Positions 36,494 through 47,949 of a stretch of 64,000 nucleotides of DNA are shown here, one piece after another. Within the stretch, counting starts at the first letter, position 1, and each line of letters begins with the position of its first letter. A program made the translations under genes and the position numbers. The notes below the pieces were generated by a model. That model did not search any database and was not told the DNA's origin. It worked only from the letters and a program-made list of their open reading frames with translations. Source of the stretch: Oopsacas minuta (Eukaryota; Porifera; Hexactinellida; Lyssacinosida; Leucopsacidae); assembly GCA_024704765.1 (NCBI GenBank), contig JAKMXF010000033.1, positions 124,001-188,000 of the forward strand, written 5' to 3'.

Positions 36494-39400
36494 TTATACT
36501 GTGATGGTTGTGTCATCAGGTTTAATATATCTGACCTTTTGAGACTTATGATTGAATATATATCTATACCTATTGGGTTTGTTGGGTGTACACGGGTAGC
36601 TGCTGTTTGGTAGTCCGTAATATCTGTATAGGATAATTCCTAATATTATTGAGAGTATCAGTAGGATTACTACGAAGATTACAGATAGCATTGATCCAAC
36701 TATTATGCCTGCGATTATTCTTGTTTGTTCTAGAAATAAATATTCATAAATTGTCACCTCAGAGGGTGAATAGGAGGGGTCATATGGCCTCTCCCCTAGG
36801 GGATCAAACTTATGGAAGGTCTCGAGCCAACCTAGTGATTAGTTTTATGAGAGTTATATTTTTTGTGCAGTTAACTTATATCGAAGCTCAAGGAGCCGTG
36901 ATAATTAATTTTAACGGTATGTGACCATATTCGTACAGTTTCAGGCTTCGATATAAGCGGGTATTCTGATACATCCGTGTTCGATATAACTGGAGTTAGC
37001 TGTATTTGTATTTACCTTCTGTAATAGGCAACTGAGTTGTTACTGATACTGATACTGTTGTAGTGTTAACAGGTGCTGAACTATCTGTTGGTATATCTGT
37101 CGGTATATCTGTGTTATTAGTAGTTACCGTTGGTGTTGTAGAACACTCTAAATAATATATTAGGCAAGGTGTAAGAATGTATCACATCTACTATTATGAA
37201 CGAATTTATCCTCACCATCAAAGTATATATTCCACTCCTTGAAATATGATATTCCGTTTATATCTATGAAACATCTCAATAGATGTGACTGATCATATGG
37301 TTCCAGGTCTGATAATTCTATCATATTAGTTTCACTATTAGTTCCAGATTCTGTACATATACTACAGGTATTTCCATCTATTTCCCATTCAACCTAGAAG
37401 CATTAGTCCCCATAAAGACAGTCGACACAGTTCCTCTAATTAATCCAGCCCTACTTACCGCTTCAAGTTCTTGACTTGTCCCTCCCAGCAGCTGATAGCT
37501 ACAATCAAATGTATGGGAGTGTATTACGTCATCAACACATACTGATATGAAGTAATCCTCTCTAGTATTTGGGAGATCTGCGATTGCTAAAACACAAAAT
37601 AGTGTGCTATTAAAAGGTGTGATAACTTAATTATCAGTATACCTAGGTCCTTATTAAATTTCCACAGGGTGTACTTAATAATTGAACTATAACTTAATCA
37701 TAGTTTCAGTTCTATATTGCGATCAATATTAAGAACTCAAATTAGTTCCGCTGGTTAACTTCATGTATATTATACTTATTAACTTGCTTGTTACTATTAT
37801 TAATACCGTGACGTCATGCTTCCATTATTAGTTCAGATACCATTTTGTGATTACTCTAGAATATATTAAAATTCATATTTGTAATCGCTCGAACTTATCT
37901 GCGTAATACACTTTTCAGAGTTCTAAGCTTTTCTAGGATTCATTAATATATCTCTCCTCGTACGCAATATCTGATCAAGAAATTGGAAAATCAGATTCTT
38001 ATTTGTGTCGAACTGTCCCCAATAAGAATATCAAGTTTGTAGCTATACATGACGTGTCATTACAGAAACACAACTTTAATAAGTTAAGAATGGACACAGC
38101 TAACACCACCAATCTCTCATTACATCTATAATTCATTAGTGTCTATCGTATAATCTAAACAATATACCTAACAGACAGATGTGTTACTCTGTCTACATAT
38201 TCCATAATAGGAAGTACACTGTATAACAGTGATAGATTATAAGTAATAGATATGTTGTTCATAGCGAGATTTTGGTGGGCTAGACATATGACATTCCATC
38301 TGCCGATTGGGTTGTTATATTTAGCCTATAATTATATTTGTTGTTGTTTACTTACCATTTATTTGTATTCTATATTCATAAATCTGTTCTGTAACAGGGA
38401 AGCCCTTATTGTCGACATTCTGACAGGAAATATTGAAATCATTTTCTAACACTATTGTGGGTATTTCTTGTATAGCATATTGTGTCTGTTCATCTACCAG
38501 TCCATTAGAGAATAATACAGTTATAATTACAGCATTCCTATCTCCAGGTGCGTTGCTACATAACGTGTATTGTGAGTTATAAGGTAACTCTATTACTTCT
38601 GCTGTCACTGTTCCTGTAAGAATAGTATTAACTAATAAATCCTCAAATCTGATAGGGTAAGACAGTTGTCACCTCTTCAAAGAGATTTGTGGTTACATCG
38701 CTTAGATATTTTAACAGGTTATGACCTGTAGCCCTTTGCATACATATAGTAAATTTCAAGTCAGCAGCTCTTGCAAATTCCACAATATATTCAAAAACCC
38801 ATAAGAACTAACTTACTTGTCCTAATACTAATATCTTTATCAATTGTCTTCCCATTAAAATATGTACCGAGGTTTACTCTACATTCTAATGTGTTGCTAG
38901 AAAGGCTTATGTTTGGATATATTGCGTACTGTCTGAACGGATTGTTTAGTCTAGGAAAGCAAGCCTCACAGCTGGTACAGTATGGGTATTTGTCGTATTC
39001 ACAATCTTCTACATTTATATTGTCAATAACTCCATCAACCTATAATAAACAAACAGTAACACCTCTGAAATATCATAGTGATTATAGAGGTACTTTAGAA
39101 TTCACTTACATCAACAAATGTGTCTTGAGCATCAGTTACTCCAGTAATATTATAATCACACTCAGCTAATAACGAGTACCCATCTGCACCAAATACTGTC
39201 TGTTCATAGTTCCCTGTACTAGTACCCTTCACCCCTGAGTTATAAGAAAACACTCCGTGTATGTATAGAGTGAATAAACAGGATAAACCACCATCTCCTT
39301 GCACAATATACATTCCTTCATCTGACTCAATAGAGTCTAGTATTGTGAGGCCAATTACAGTTTCCGGTATCTCGTAACGAGATCCGTTCTCAGCTGTTAT

Positions 39401-39732
39401 CGGCCAGTAGGGTGCTGTTTCTGACTCTTTGTAGTACCACCTTGTTGTACCCGATATTTCAATACAACCCAGTTGTATGTCGGTGTGTACTTCTTTATAT
39501 TGTACCTTCTCTTTAACTAGAAATATATTTATGCAAATAAATAAATTCATACACATATAACTGCGAGCATTTCATTTTGCACAATTTCTATACATTTCGC
39601 GATTTTTATCCTACAGAACACGAATGAACCCATCGGCCCGCGTATCCTCGTGGCCTCTCAGAACTCACCAATAGTTTGCTCTGTTAATACAACAAGCAAA
39701 AGTAGATATCCTATATGCACGACATCCTTCAT
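36494..39732 (-). CDS. Single-pass receptor-like protein with Ig-like ectodomain
   Basis: Eight minus-strand exons (39732-39669, 39516-39110, 39039-38817, 38613-38356, 37586-37459, 37393-37216, 37147-37016, 36729-36494) join in frame to 541 residues. Exon 1 is a signal peptide (HIGYLLLLVVLTEQTIG). Exons 2-6 form Cys-paired, beta-rich modules of Ig-like character (LGCIEISGTTRWYYKE ... SIESDEGMYIV; VEWEIDGNTC). Exon 7 is a Thr/Ser-rich stalk (TPTVTTNNTDIPTDIPTD). Exon 8 has a membrane helix (IIVGSMLSVIFVVILLILSI) and a 45-residue cytoplasmic tail with several Tyr but no domain. The canonical Ig Cys pair is imperfect. There is no orthologue I can name; it looks like a lineage-specific adhesion or recognition receptor. 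Intron 7 carries a TIR element. Confidence 0.75.
36867..37003. mobile_element. CAGTTAACTT...GAGTTAGCTG TIR element copy
   Basis: CAGTTAACTTATATCGAAGC and CGATATAACTGGAGTTAGCTG flank the family core. It fills half of intron 7 of the Ig-like receptor gene, next to the exon 7 donor. Confidence 0.8.
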
Positions 39733-40152
39733 CTTAGATCTCTCCTCTGTCCAATAAAGCTATCAATAGTATATATACTTGATATAAGCTAATAATGCAT
39801 AATACTTGTACTGACTGAGGCTTCAATTATGACCAGTACTATGAATTGTAGTGAATGATGCAACGAATAGTGTCCTTTATCAGTGGCATCATAGATGGTA
39901 ATCAGAGATTATGTTTCATTTTATTAGCGTATAAAGAGAATGTGTCGGTTAATACGAATTTCTGGATATGACGAATAAATAGGTCTCTACAATGGCTATA
40001 CAATTGGTATTACTTAAAACTAACAATTCTGAATGTCCGTTGGTGTTCGTAGTTCCACTGTATATACACCGATACAACATAATCGTTAAAATAATTCACA
40101 ACACGTATTTGTATTTCTAAACAAACGAAGAATTCTTGCATACAACTTACTG
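39733..40152. other. Intergenic region between the Ig-like receptor and the multi-pass protein
   Basis: 420 bases, no open frame of note, no recognised repeat. Confidence 0.4.
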
Positions 40153-42170
40153 CTATTTGTTGCGGCGTTTACACTTACAATTAGTAAGAATAATCACAGC
40201 AACAGATAAATACACAACAACAATAAGAAACGTCCCAAGAGTGTATAGAACACTTTTCCAAAGACAGTTATGACACACTAAGTAAATATGACAACAATCA
40301 TCTTCTTGAATATTCTCATATTGGATCAGCACAAATTCCCACACATTTCTTTCAGATATATTTGCATAGCTATAGGTGTTAATATTTCCATCACCTGCAG
40401 CTGAATACATGTATCTGTGTAAAATAACATATTCATCAGGCAGAAATGCAACCTCGTACATCCCACTCTCATTTAGAGTACAATTCTTATCGTTTTCACA
40501 CATGTATTCCTGCATGTCTCCATATTATCACAAGTAACATCAAATCCTGTAAGATCTGTCTCCTCCGTGTAACACGGATAAAGACTGTACGAACCGGTAA
40601 TAGATATGGATCCTTGACTTGTAATATTTGTTATATAAGAATCTTTCGGATACCAATTAAGTTCTTGAATTCTTTTCTGATCTTTTTGGATTTGGAACTC
40701 AGGTGCTCGAATTGTCTTGTAGAACAGAACCGAATTACTATGCGGACAACTCTTTGGTGTTATCAGATAATTTTTATATTCTATATTAAAAATCGTGAAA
40801 TCTTTTTCGACATTTTCCTTGGCGAGTACTTTATCACAACTTTTCATAAACTTCTGCAGCTGACTGCCTCTCTCATTCAAATGTATATATTCTCCTGGCT
40901 TCAATATCAAATGCACGCGATTACCCGGTTGATACCATATATAACTTGTAAGTATTGTGATTACGACGGCAATTGACACAATTGTAACACTGTTTATGAT
41001 AAAGGCCTTCAGAACACTCTGCGCATTTGACACTAAAGGTAAACTCTCCTGCGGCAACGCCTCACTATTATCTAACGAATTGTAGTCTCGCGGGTTATTT
41101 TGAGAAGATCTGTATTCACTCAATGAATTGATTAAAATTACAATGAATAATATTGTTAACAAGGGAAGAATGAAAGCTAAAATATCTGCCAACACAGCAA
41201 ACACCATTTCAAGGATAATCACATTACCTTCTTTCATGTGTTGACATCTGTATACGAAGTTAGGGAACTCACATTGGATTAAGTTTAGGATAAACTCAGT
41301 GATAAGAAGTGACAGATATATGATGGAATATTTCTTGATTCGTTTCATCTCAGTTTTATCACACAGAGTGTTTATTAATGTGTCGAAAGGGGAGGCTTCC
41401 TGTCCATCAGGACGTTGCTCGATTATCCTCAATTTATCTCGGATAGTCCGCCATAAAAATATCACAAACACTATACAAATTAGAAGATTAATCAACACCT
41501 CAATGGTTCGGACGGATTCCGCAAGTGTCTGGAAGGGACTGCTAGATGAGACGATCTCATAAAATGTTGGATTATATGGTAATGTATTCGCAAATAGTTC
41601 AGGGATTCGATAACTGCAAATAAACACGAAAACTACTCTGATAGATAATAATAATGCGAATGTTTTGAAATAATAAGTTTTCACTACAAGTTTGCAGATA
41701 TAGTTCACTAGGAATAAGAACCCCCAGAGCAACAGATTCTCCCTCGCAGCTTCCAGGGCTGCTTCTAGAAAATACAAAACATGATGTGTGGACGGTATTA
41801 TATATCCAGATAGATTGACCTCGTTTTCCTTCTGAGTAATAATAAATTTTTCGTTTAGAAGTATGTTAAAAAGGAAGTAAACAGCATGTATACAAATAAT
41901 AACAGAGATTACCTGCAGTATAACTACTGAGATAAAGATACACAGAGTTATACGGAAGTGATTATAGTCATACTCTTGGTTGCCGAATATAGCTCTCCTC
42001 TTCTTACCGATCGGCTTCACTATTATCCAAATAGATCGGATAACGAGAGGGAGAATAAACAGAGATTGGATAAATGATATCATGAATACAGCTAGCCCAA
42101 TGTAGATATATTTTGGGTCTTTAGGGTAACGACTAGCTATTAGCATATTCCATAGGGATAACATATTCAA
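40153..42170 (-). CDS. Multi-pass membrane orphan protein with a frame break
   Basis: Frame one (42170-40473, 565 residues) has about eight hydrophobic helices (e.g. YIGLAVFMISFIQSLFILPL, LCIFISVVILQVISVIICIH, MVFAVLADILAFILPLLTIL, INSVTIVSIAVVITILTSYI), then a beta-rich Cys-containing non-cytoplasmic segment (GSISITGSYSLYPCYTEET). A second overlapping frame (40515-40153) continues the same character (NESGMYEVAFLPDEYV ... CCHIYLVCHNC), then a last helix (YTLGTFLIVVVYLSVAVIIL) and basic tail. The two are off by one frame near 40500-40535, so either the assembly has a 1-base error, the gene is broken, or a 29-base GT-AG segment (40511-40539, GTTACTT...CATGCAG) is removed. I recognise no family. 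It is next to the Ig-like receptor on the same strand. Confidence 0.6.
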
Positions 42171-42462
42171 ATATTATAATCAAATGGTTTTGAAGTAATA
42201 TACGGATACAGTTTGGCTATTTATTCGTATTTCATTTGATAGGGGATTATGTTACCCGTGGGAGATATGTATTGAGTTCTTATGGTTAATAAAGTGTATG
42301 TATGTATGTGTGTGTGTGTGTATTTATACTTAACACCTTTACAGTATGCCATATATTATCACCTTCCAGTTTAAACTGTCTACATGTGATGGTTATTTAC
42401 AAGTTGTGTCCTTAGTGATAATTGAATTATATATCAGCTATTAATATACTAGTCTAGTCTAG

Positions 42463-44350
42463 ATGGCTTCTGTTATGAAATCTAGTCCAACTTCTGAGTT
42501 ACAGATACCATACCCCAACCTCTCAGAATCTTTAGTATCAATTAACAATGATAGCAAGGTGTCTAGCCAACGGAGGAAGCGACGAGTAGTCATCAATATT
42601 GAACCAGATATTAAGAAATTAAAACTCAATTATGGTAGGTGTTTATAGCTCATTCGTATAGTTAGCTATTAAATTGATAACTGGATCTTTTCTACTATAG
42701 ACCTTCCATCTGTCCGGGGAGCACAAGCTTTGATGTTTGGGCAAGGAGACGTGGGACAGCTGGGACTAGGAGAGAATATACTTATGCGTAAGAAGCCTGC
42801 TCAGATTAAGAGTATGGAGGGTGTAGGTTTGAGACAGGTAGCTGTTGGAGGTATGCATACTGTATTATTAACTGATAATGCAGAGGTGAGTATTTGACAA
42901 TCTACGAATCTTCCTGTATAATTATATTATATATTCATAGTGTTACAGTTTTGGGTGTAATGATGAAGGAGCTCTGGGTAGAGTGACTGAAGAGGGAGAG
43001 GAATATGTCTCCGGTAAGGTGTCAGGACTGAGCGACGTTAAGATAGTCCTTATATCAGCTGGTGACAGTCATTCCGCATATCTCACTGATACCGGCAAGG
43101 TCTATGTGTCAGGAACATTTAGAGTGAGTTATAATTAATTACATCCATGGTACATCATACAGCATAACTCTGATAATCTATTGGTCAATACTGTAGGATA
43201 ATTCTGGTTTATTCGGCTTACAAGATGACGTCACTAAGACAAAGACACCTGTTCTAATCTACCAATCAGATTCGAGTCCTGTGATAAAGATATGCTCTGG
43301 AAATGATCATCTGGTCCTATTGACACAAAAGGGAGAGGTTCTCACCCTGGGGAACGCCGAGCAGGGACAATTGGGCCGTGTGGCGGGGAGTTTTAGCACC
43401 AGAGGAGGCAGAAGAGGGAGGAACTATCTGTTAGAACCTAAGGTAATGACAAATACTCCCAATATCATTTGAGAGTTTATTTTACACCTTATAGCCAGTG
43501 CATTTTCCAAGAGAGCGAGGCTTCAAGCTACCAATAATCTGTGACATATATGCTGGATCCTATCACACAGTAGCTATTGCATCTGGGCCAGTACTACGTG
43601 TGTATGCATGGGGTCTTAATAACTATGGACAATTGGGTCTGGGACATTTTGAGACAACATATATACCAACTCGGATGGATATGTCTGGATGGTCACCTGA
43701 TCACATAACTGGTTCTGAGATACAGTTCTCAGGAGGGCAGCATCACTCAGTCATAACAGTCCGTGGGAAGGTGTACGTGTGTGGGAGAGGACATTTCGGT
43801 ACACTTGGACTAGGTTAGTTCGCCCTTGGTTACCATAATATCATATAGTAATGTTATCTATTCATTATAGGCTCAGGACACAAAACAGAATTGAGTACAC
43901 CTACATTAATAGACTCTTTAAGCAGAATATGTTCTGTTGAGTGTGGTTCATCTGTCTGCTATGCTATTAATGAGGAAGGCAAGGCTTATGCCTGGGGTAT
44001 GGGAACTTGCAATCAACTGACTACAGGTTTGGAATAGTTGCAATCAGCATTTCCTAATCTGGGATCTGTTTACCCCTTGGTGATCCACCCATGACAGTAA
44101 ATAGTGTTGTGTCCAGCTGTTATAAGGAGTATTCACCTGAAGTTATATTATATATTAATTGTAAAAATTCTAATCAGCATTTATCGTTGCTATAGGAGAT
44201 GATGAAGATGTGTTTGAACCAGTACTATTAACAGGGAAGCAGTTAGAGGATAGGAGGATAATATCAGTATCATCTGGTGGACAACACAGTGCATTACTAG
44301 TCAAACCGGTTTTACCAGATAAGCCGGTTACGCAGGAATTAGTACAGTAA
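42463..44350 (+). CDS. RCC1: Regulator of chromosome condensation 1 (Ran GEF)
   Basis: Chromatin-bound exchange factor for Ran, which sets the Ran-GTP gradient. Seven exons (42463-42634, 42701-42885, 42941-43123, 43197-43442, 43495-43813, 43871-44026, 44196-44350), 471 residues. The basic N-terminus ([10 protein letters not shown], then KKLKL) is an NLS/DNA-contact tail. It is followed by the seven-bladed propeller with repeats very close to animal RCC1: [104 protein letters not shown] and [11 protein letters not shown]. The ATG follows TCTAG directly, an acceptor-like site. Confidence 0.96.
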
Positions 44351-44587
44351 TATTAATCCAGTTTATTTTCGTTATTTGTTAAAGTAGAGAAGATTGAAAG
44401 AAAACATTAGGAATGAATTTGTTGATTTTCATATTAATTGCAAATCTCATTTTATTGTTTACTTTCTTACACTTCGAAATAAATATTTGAAATATTAAAT
44501 TTCGGAGTGGGTCCCTTGCCCAATCGGCACGGTTGCCATGGTTACCACTTATCATAATATTTGTTTATTTTGTTAATTAGCAGCCAG

Positions 44588-47039
44588 ATGAACACGGAAG
44601 TAGCTAGATTAGCTAAACAGTTAGAAAAACTACAGAAAGATGACTTTGAGGTATATTTGTATTTGTATTTTTATTTGCATTGGTTGGTTATTAGAAGTAT
44701 CAATACATGTCCTTCTAACATATAATGTTTGTATCCATTAGGACCCAGAACGAGCACTAGACTTGCTCCATCAATTGAAAGAATGTCAGATTAGTATTAA
44801 CCTTCTCAATGTATGTATTTGTCTTATAAACTATTTTTCTAATACTCAACACGTTATTAATATCTATTTTTAGGATACTAGAGTTGGACTGATTGTGAAT
44901 ACTCTCCGAAAGAAAACTAGTAGTCCAGAGGTTTCAGCTTTAGGAAAGAAACTAATCAAAACTTGGAAGAAATTCCTTCCCGCGGGTAATTACCATTAGC
45001 TATAGATCTCTATGTAATTCCTTGATGCACATATTATATTTAGAAGAGCCGAAGAGACCCAAAACTGCATACAGGAATAGTCCTGTTTATGAGCAAGATG
45101 ATACACTTAAGAATAGTCCAGAGCCTCAACCTCTACCCATCGTATCTTCCAGTAACTACCAGTCTGTGTCTCGGCCTCATGTCTCTAAGAGAGAGTATCA
45201 TCCGGTATTAACTGGGAATGTTATTAGAGATAAAATCATTGAAATGATTGTGGATGCTTTCAAGAAGAATGTTCCTGCTGGTAAAGTCATTAGTTAATTA
45301 GATTAATAAATACTTGTTATCTCATTCCAAATACCAACGAAGTAACCATGGAAACTGGGGCATAACACGTCACAGAAGCACGTTAGGGGAGTTGGTGAAT
45401 GATTCATGGTATGTAGTATGCGATTATATGTTATGTTCCCCTTCCAAAGGTGCTAAAATATGAATAATCACCTTGGCTACTTTTGGAGGAATGTATTTAT
45501 TTTAGAGTTAATATACGATGCACAATTCTACAAATTGGCTACAGAAATCGAAGAAAATATCCTCACACATAGCTTAATTACTTTATTTAATTATCACAAT
45601 TTTCTTATTCACAAAAGTTGTTCATATACAGCTCGATTAAATTCTTAGTCTCTTCTCTGAGAGATAGAATTTTAACACCTTTTCCTCCTCTGTAAGATTT
45701 CCGTCTCCTTTTTGAATCTCTTGAATTTGTGATTTTAGACTCGATCGTATCTTTCTTGACTTTCTTATGAATTTTATGGAATGGGTCTGGGAGTGTGTCA
45801 GTTATTTCTGGAGCTATTTCTTTGCTCTTAGCAACAGCGTAATCATATAAGAATGCTCTCTCTTGTGGTGTTCTGAAACTCTGTAGGACATCGTAGGAGT
45901 AGTGGAGAGAATCATTAACCTGGAACTAACACATTATACTACTAGATTGCATATTTATATCAAATATTGTTATTTACTTACTTGTTTATCTATAGACTCG
46001 TCACCAGCTATATCTTTAATAACGTGTTTGTATTCAGTAATTCCTCTCATTTTCCTAAGAATATCATCTTCTAACTTGTTCGGTATAATTACTAGACCTC
46101 TCTCCCTCCCTCTGATCCCAAAATCTCTGATCTCCTCACGTGATACTCCTTCTTGTTTGTATTTACAAACACGTATATGTTGTTTGTTTGTATCCTTGAT
46201 ATAATGTTGAGGGTTAACAGGACATTGCATTGAATCATCAGTGCTAATATCTAATTCAATTAGTTTTGTCTTATATTCGCAATCTTCTAATCTCTGTCTC
46301 ATAATCTCCAGCTGTACGCTCCTCACTTCTATCTCTGCTTCTGATAGAGACATCTATACTATAGCTATAGCTAGTACTGGTTATAATAGCGGTCCCCAAG
46401 CTGCCCTTGGTGGTTTACGATCGACAGCAGGGGGGGGTAATTAAGGACAAAATAGATTGGGAACAGCTGGTTTATAGATTATCCCATATGAATAATTATG
46501 CAGCAATTGGCTATTATTGATTCTAAGTCACAATTCTTATAAAATGTACCCGGCATGTGTTATTCCTAAACTGGTCACATATATACAATGAGTTCAAAGA
46601 TACAGGGCTGAAGTATAAGAACAGATGTCGGAGTCGAATATCTAATCTGAAAGATCTCAAGAACCCTCTGCTCAGACAGAGAGTACTCTCGAGAGAAATA
46701 AACCCAGAAATGTTCGCACAAATGAGCGCAGAAGTAAGTTATCAAGAATTCTCGATTTTATCCGAATCCAACATCTTTTATTGTTCATAGGATATGGCAA
46801 GCGAACAGTTGAAAAAGAAAATAGAAGAATACAAGGAAGTAAATATAAATAATGCACAAATGGCGACAGGAGGAGGAACCAAAACAGATCTCTTCAAATG
46901 TGGAAAATGTAAAAGTAATGAATGTTCTTATTTTCAGTTACAAACTCGATCAGCTGATGAACCAATGACAACATATGTATGGTGCTGTTCATGTGGAAAT
47001 AGATGGAAGGTTTGTTACCCAATCGAATTACAGAGATAA
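44588..47039 (+). CDS. TCEA: Transcription elongation factor TFIIS
   Basis: Factor that rescues backtracked RNA polymerase II by transcript cleavage. Exons 44588-44650, 44742-44810, 44874-44985, 45044-45280, about 46528-46733, 46791-47039; about 311 residues. The N-terminal LW domain ([44 protein letters not shown]) is clear. The central domain has [14 protein letters not shown], then [20 protein letters not shown] and [17 protein letters not shown]. The C-terminal zinc ribbon has [38 protein letters not shown], with the catalytic acidic pair D-E in the loop. The 5' boundary of exon 5 is uncertain: the in-phase acceptor at 46526-46527 makes the first ~15 codons look unlike the family. Intron 4 (45281-46527) contains the SNRNP48 gene on the other strand. 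Confidence 0.9.
45605..46353 (-). CDS. SNRNP48: U11/U12 snRNP 48 kDa protein, nested antisense in TFIIS
   Basis: Two exons (46353-45982, 45919-45605), 228 residues (human about 339). It has the CHHC zinc finger of U11-48K ([23 protein letters not shown] spacing C-x7-H-x9-H-x3-C, residues about 44-67). The later conserved block is [18 protein letters not shown] (human RLALYDFVVEETKK) and [15 protein letters not shown] (human DYKRRRQSYRAKNV), followed by a helical segment; it lacks the long human Arg/Ser tail. U11-48K recognises the U12-type 5' splice site in the minor spliceosome, so this organism should retain U12-type introns. I saw no U12-type donor (GTATCCTT) in this window. It lies wholly within TFIIS intron 4. 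Confidence 0.85.
46374..46566. repeat. Decayed TGGTTATAA / TTCTTATAACCGG element around the TFIIS exon 5 start
   Basis: ACTGGTTATAATAGCGGTCC at one end and TTCTTATAAAATGTACCCGG, CATGTGTTATTCCTAAACTGG at the other resemble the ends of the HADHB intron 8 element (28653-28790). The right end overlaps the predicted start of TFIIS exon 5. Confidence 0.45.
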
Positions 47040-47949
47040 GCTTACCTAGATATTTGTTTTCGCTCTACTGTTCACACCTTTAGTGATTAAGACACTAAAT
47101 TTGGCATGTGTAGTCGTCATGACATCTAGTTGTACACCTGACATTTGAAATATTTCTAATGTGTATATTTTCACACCTTTTGGTAAACTTAAGTCGGTAC
47201 AGACGGTGATTTGAGATTATAATTCTTTCATTTTGTAGTTCTGCTAACAGACATATTTCCTCAAATCCTTACAACAGCTGTAGCCATCAAACAACAGCTA
47301 AACACACTTCTGCCTATTATTACTATATAGCTAAGCTTAAACATCAGTTTATCAGCTGAGTACTGTCTTTGTTGACTCAATTGCATTGCTAATTACTCTT
47401 ACAGCAAGTTTGTACCTGTAATTATATATTTTGAATTGTTCTCTTTGCTTATTATTTTAACACCTTCCTCGAATACCCTCAAATCTGATAGGCCGCTATT
47501 CTCAGAAATGATGAACATTTCGTTTAGGTAGAGTCCACAATTGATCCTCTCAGGTTTTAAAATACAATACATGACTCAACCCATCAGTTATACAGATTAT
47601 TCACATGTGATTATATCACATTAACTATCGATTACAAACATACATAAACCTTTGTACATTTGGTAGTCACAAGCTATTATTTCCTCTGAACAAACAGATT
47701 ACAGATCATTATTCCAGTATACTATAGCTTCCCTGTACACAAATCAATCGCTTAATTTGGAAAATAAAGCCATTTCCATAATACGTATCCTAGCAATAGC
47801 TATTAGACACTTTCAGTGTATCCTAAAATAGATCATGAATCATATTAACGTCATTCATCTCGTGTGTGCTTATACGGCTGTTATGTATATAAGGATTCTT
47901 TGAATTTATAAATGTATTTTCTATACATTGATTATTACTAGCAGTTATA
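47040..47949. other. Intergenic region TFIIS / syntenin
   Basis: About 910 bases. The repeat at 47050-47218 begins only ten bases after the TFIIS stop. The rest is AT-rich with no open frame I can support. Confidence 0.45.
47050..47218. mobile_element. Short copy of the recent dispersed repeat (see 21843)
   Basis: 135 bases (47050-47184) read identically to 21843-21977, then about 14 bases and the shared end ACAGACGGTGATTTGAGATT. It starts ten bases downstream of the TFIIS stop codon, so it lies in that gene's 3' UTR or directly after it. Confidence 0.85.
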
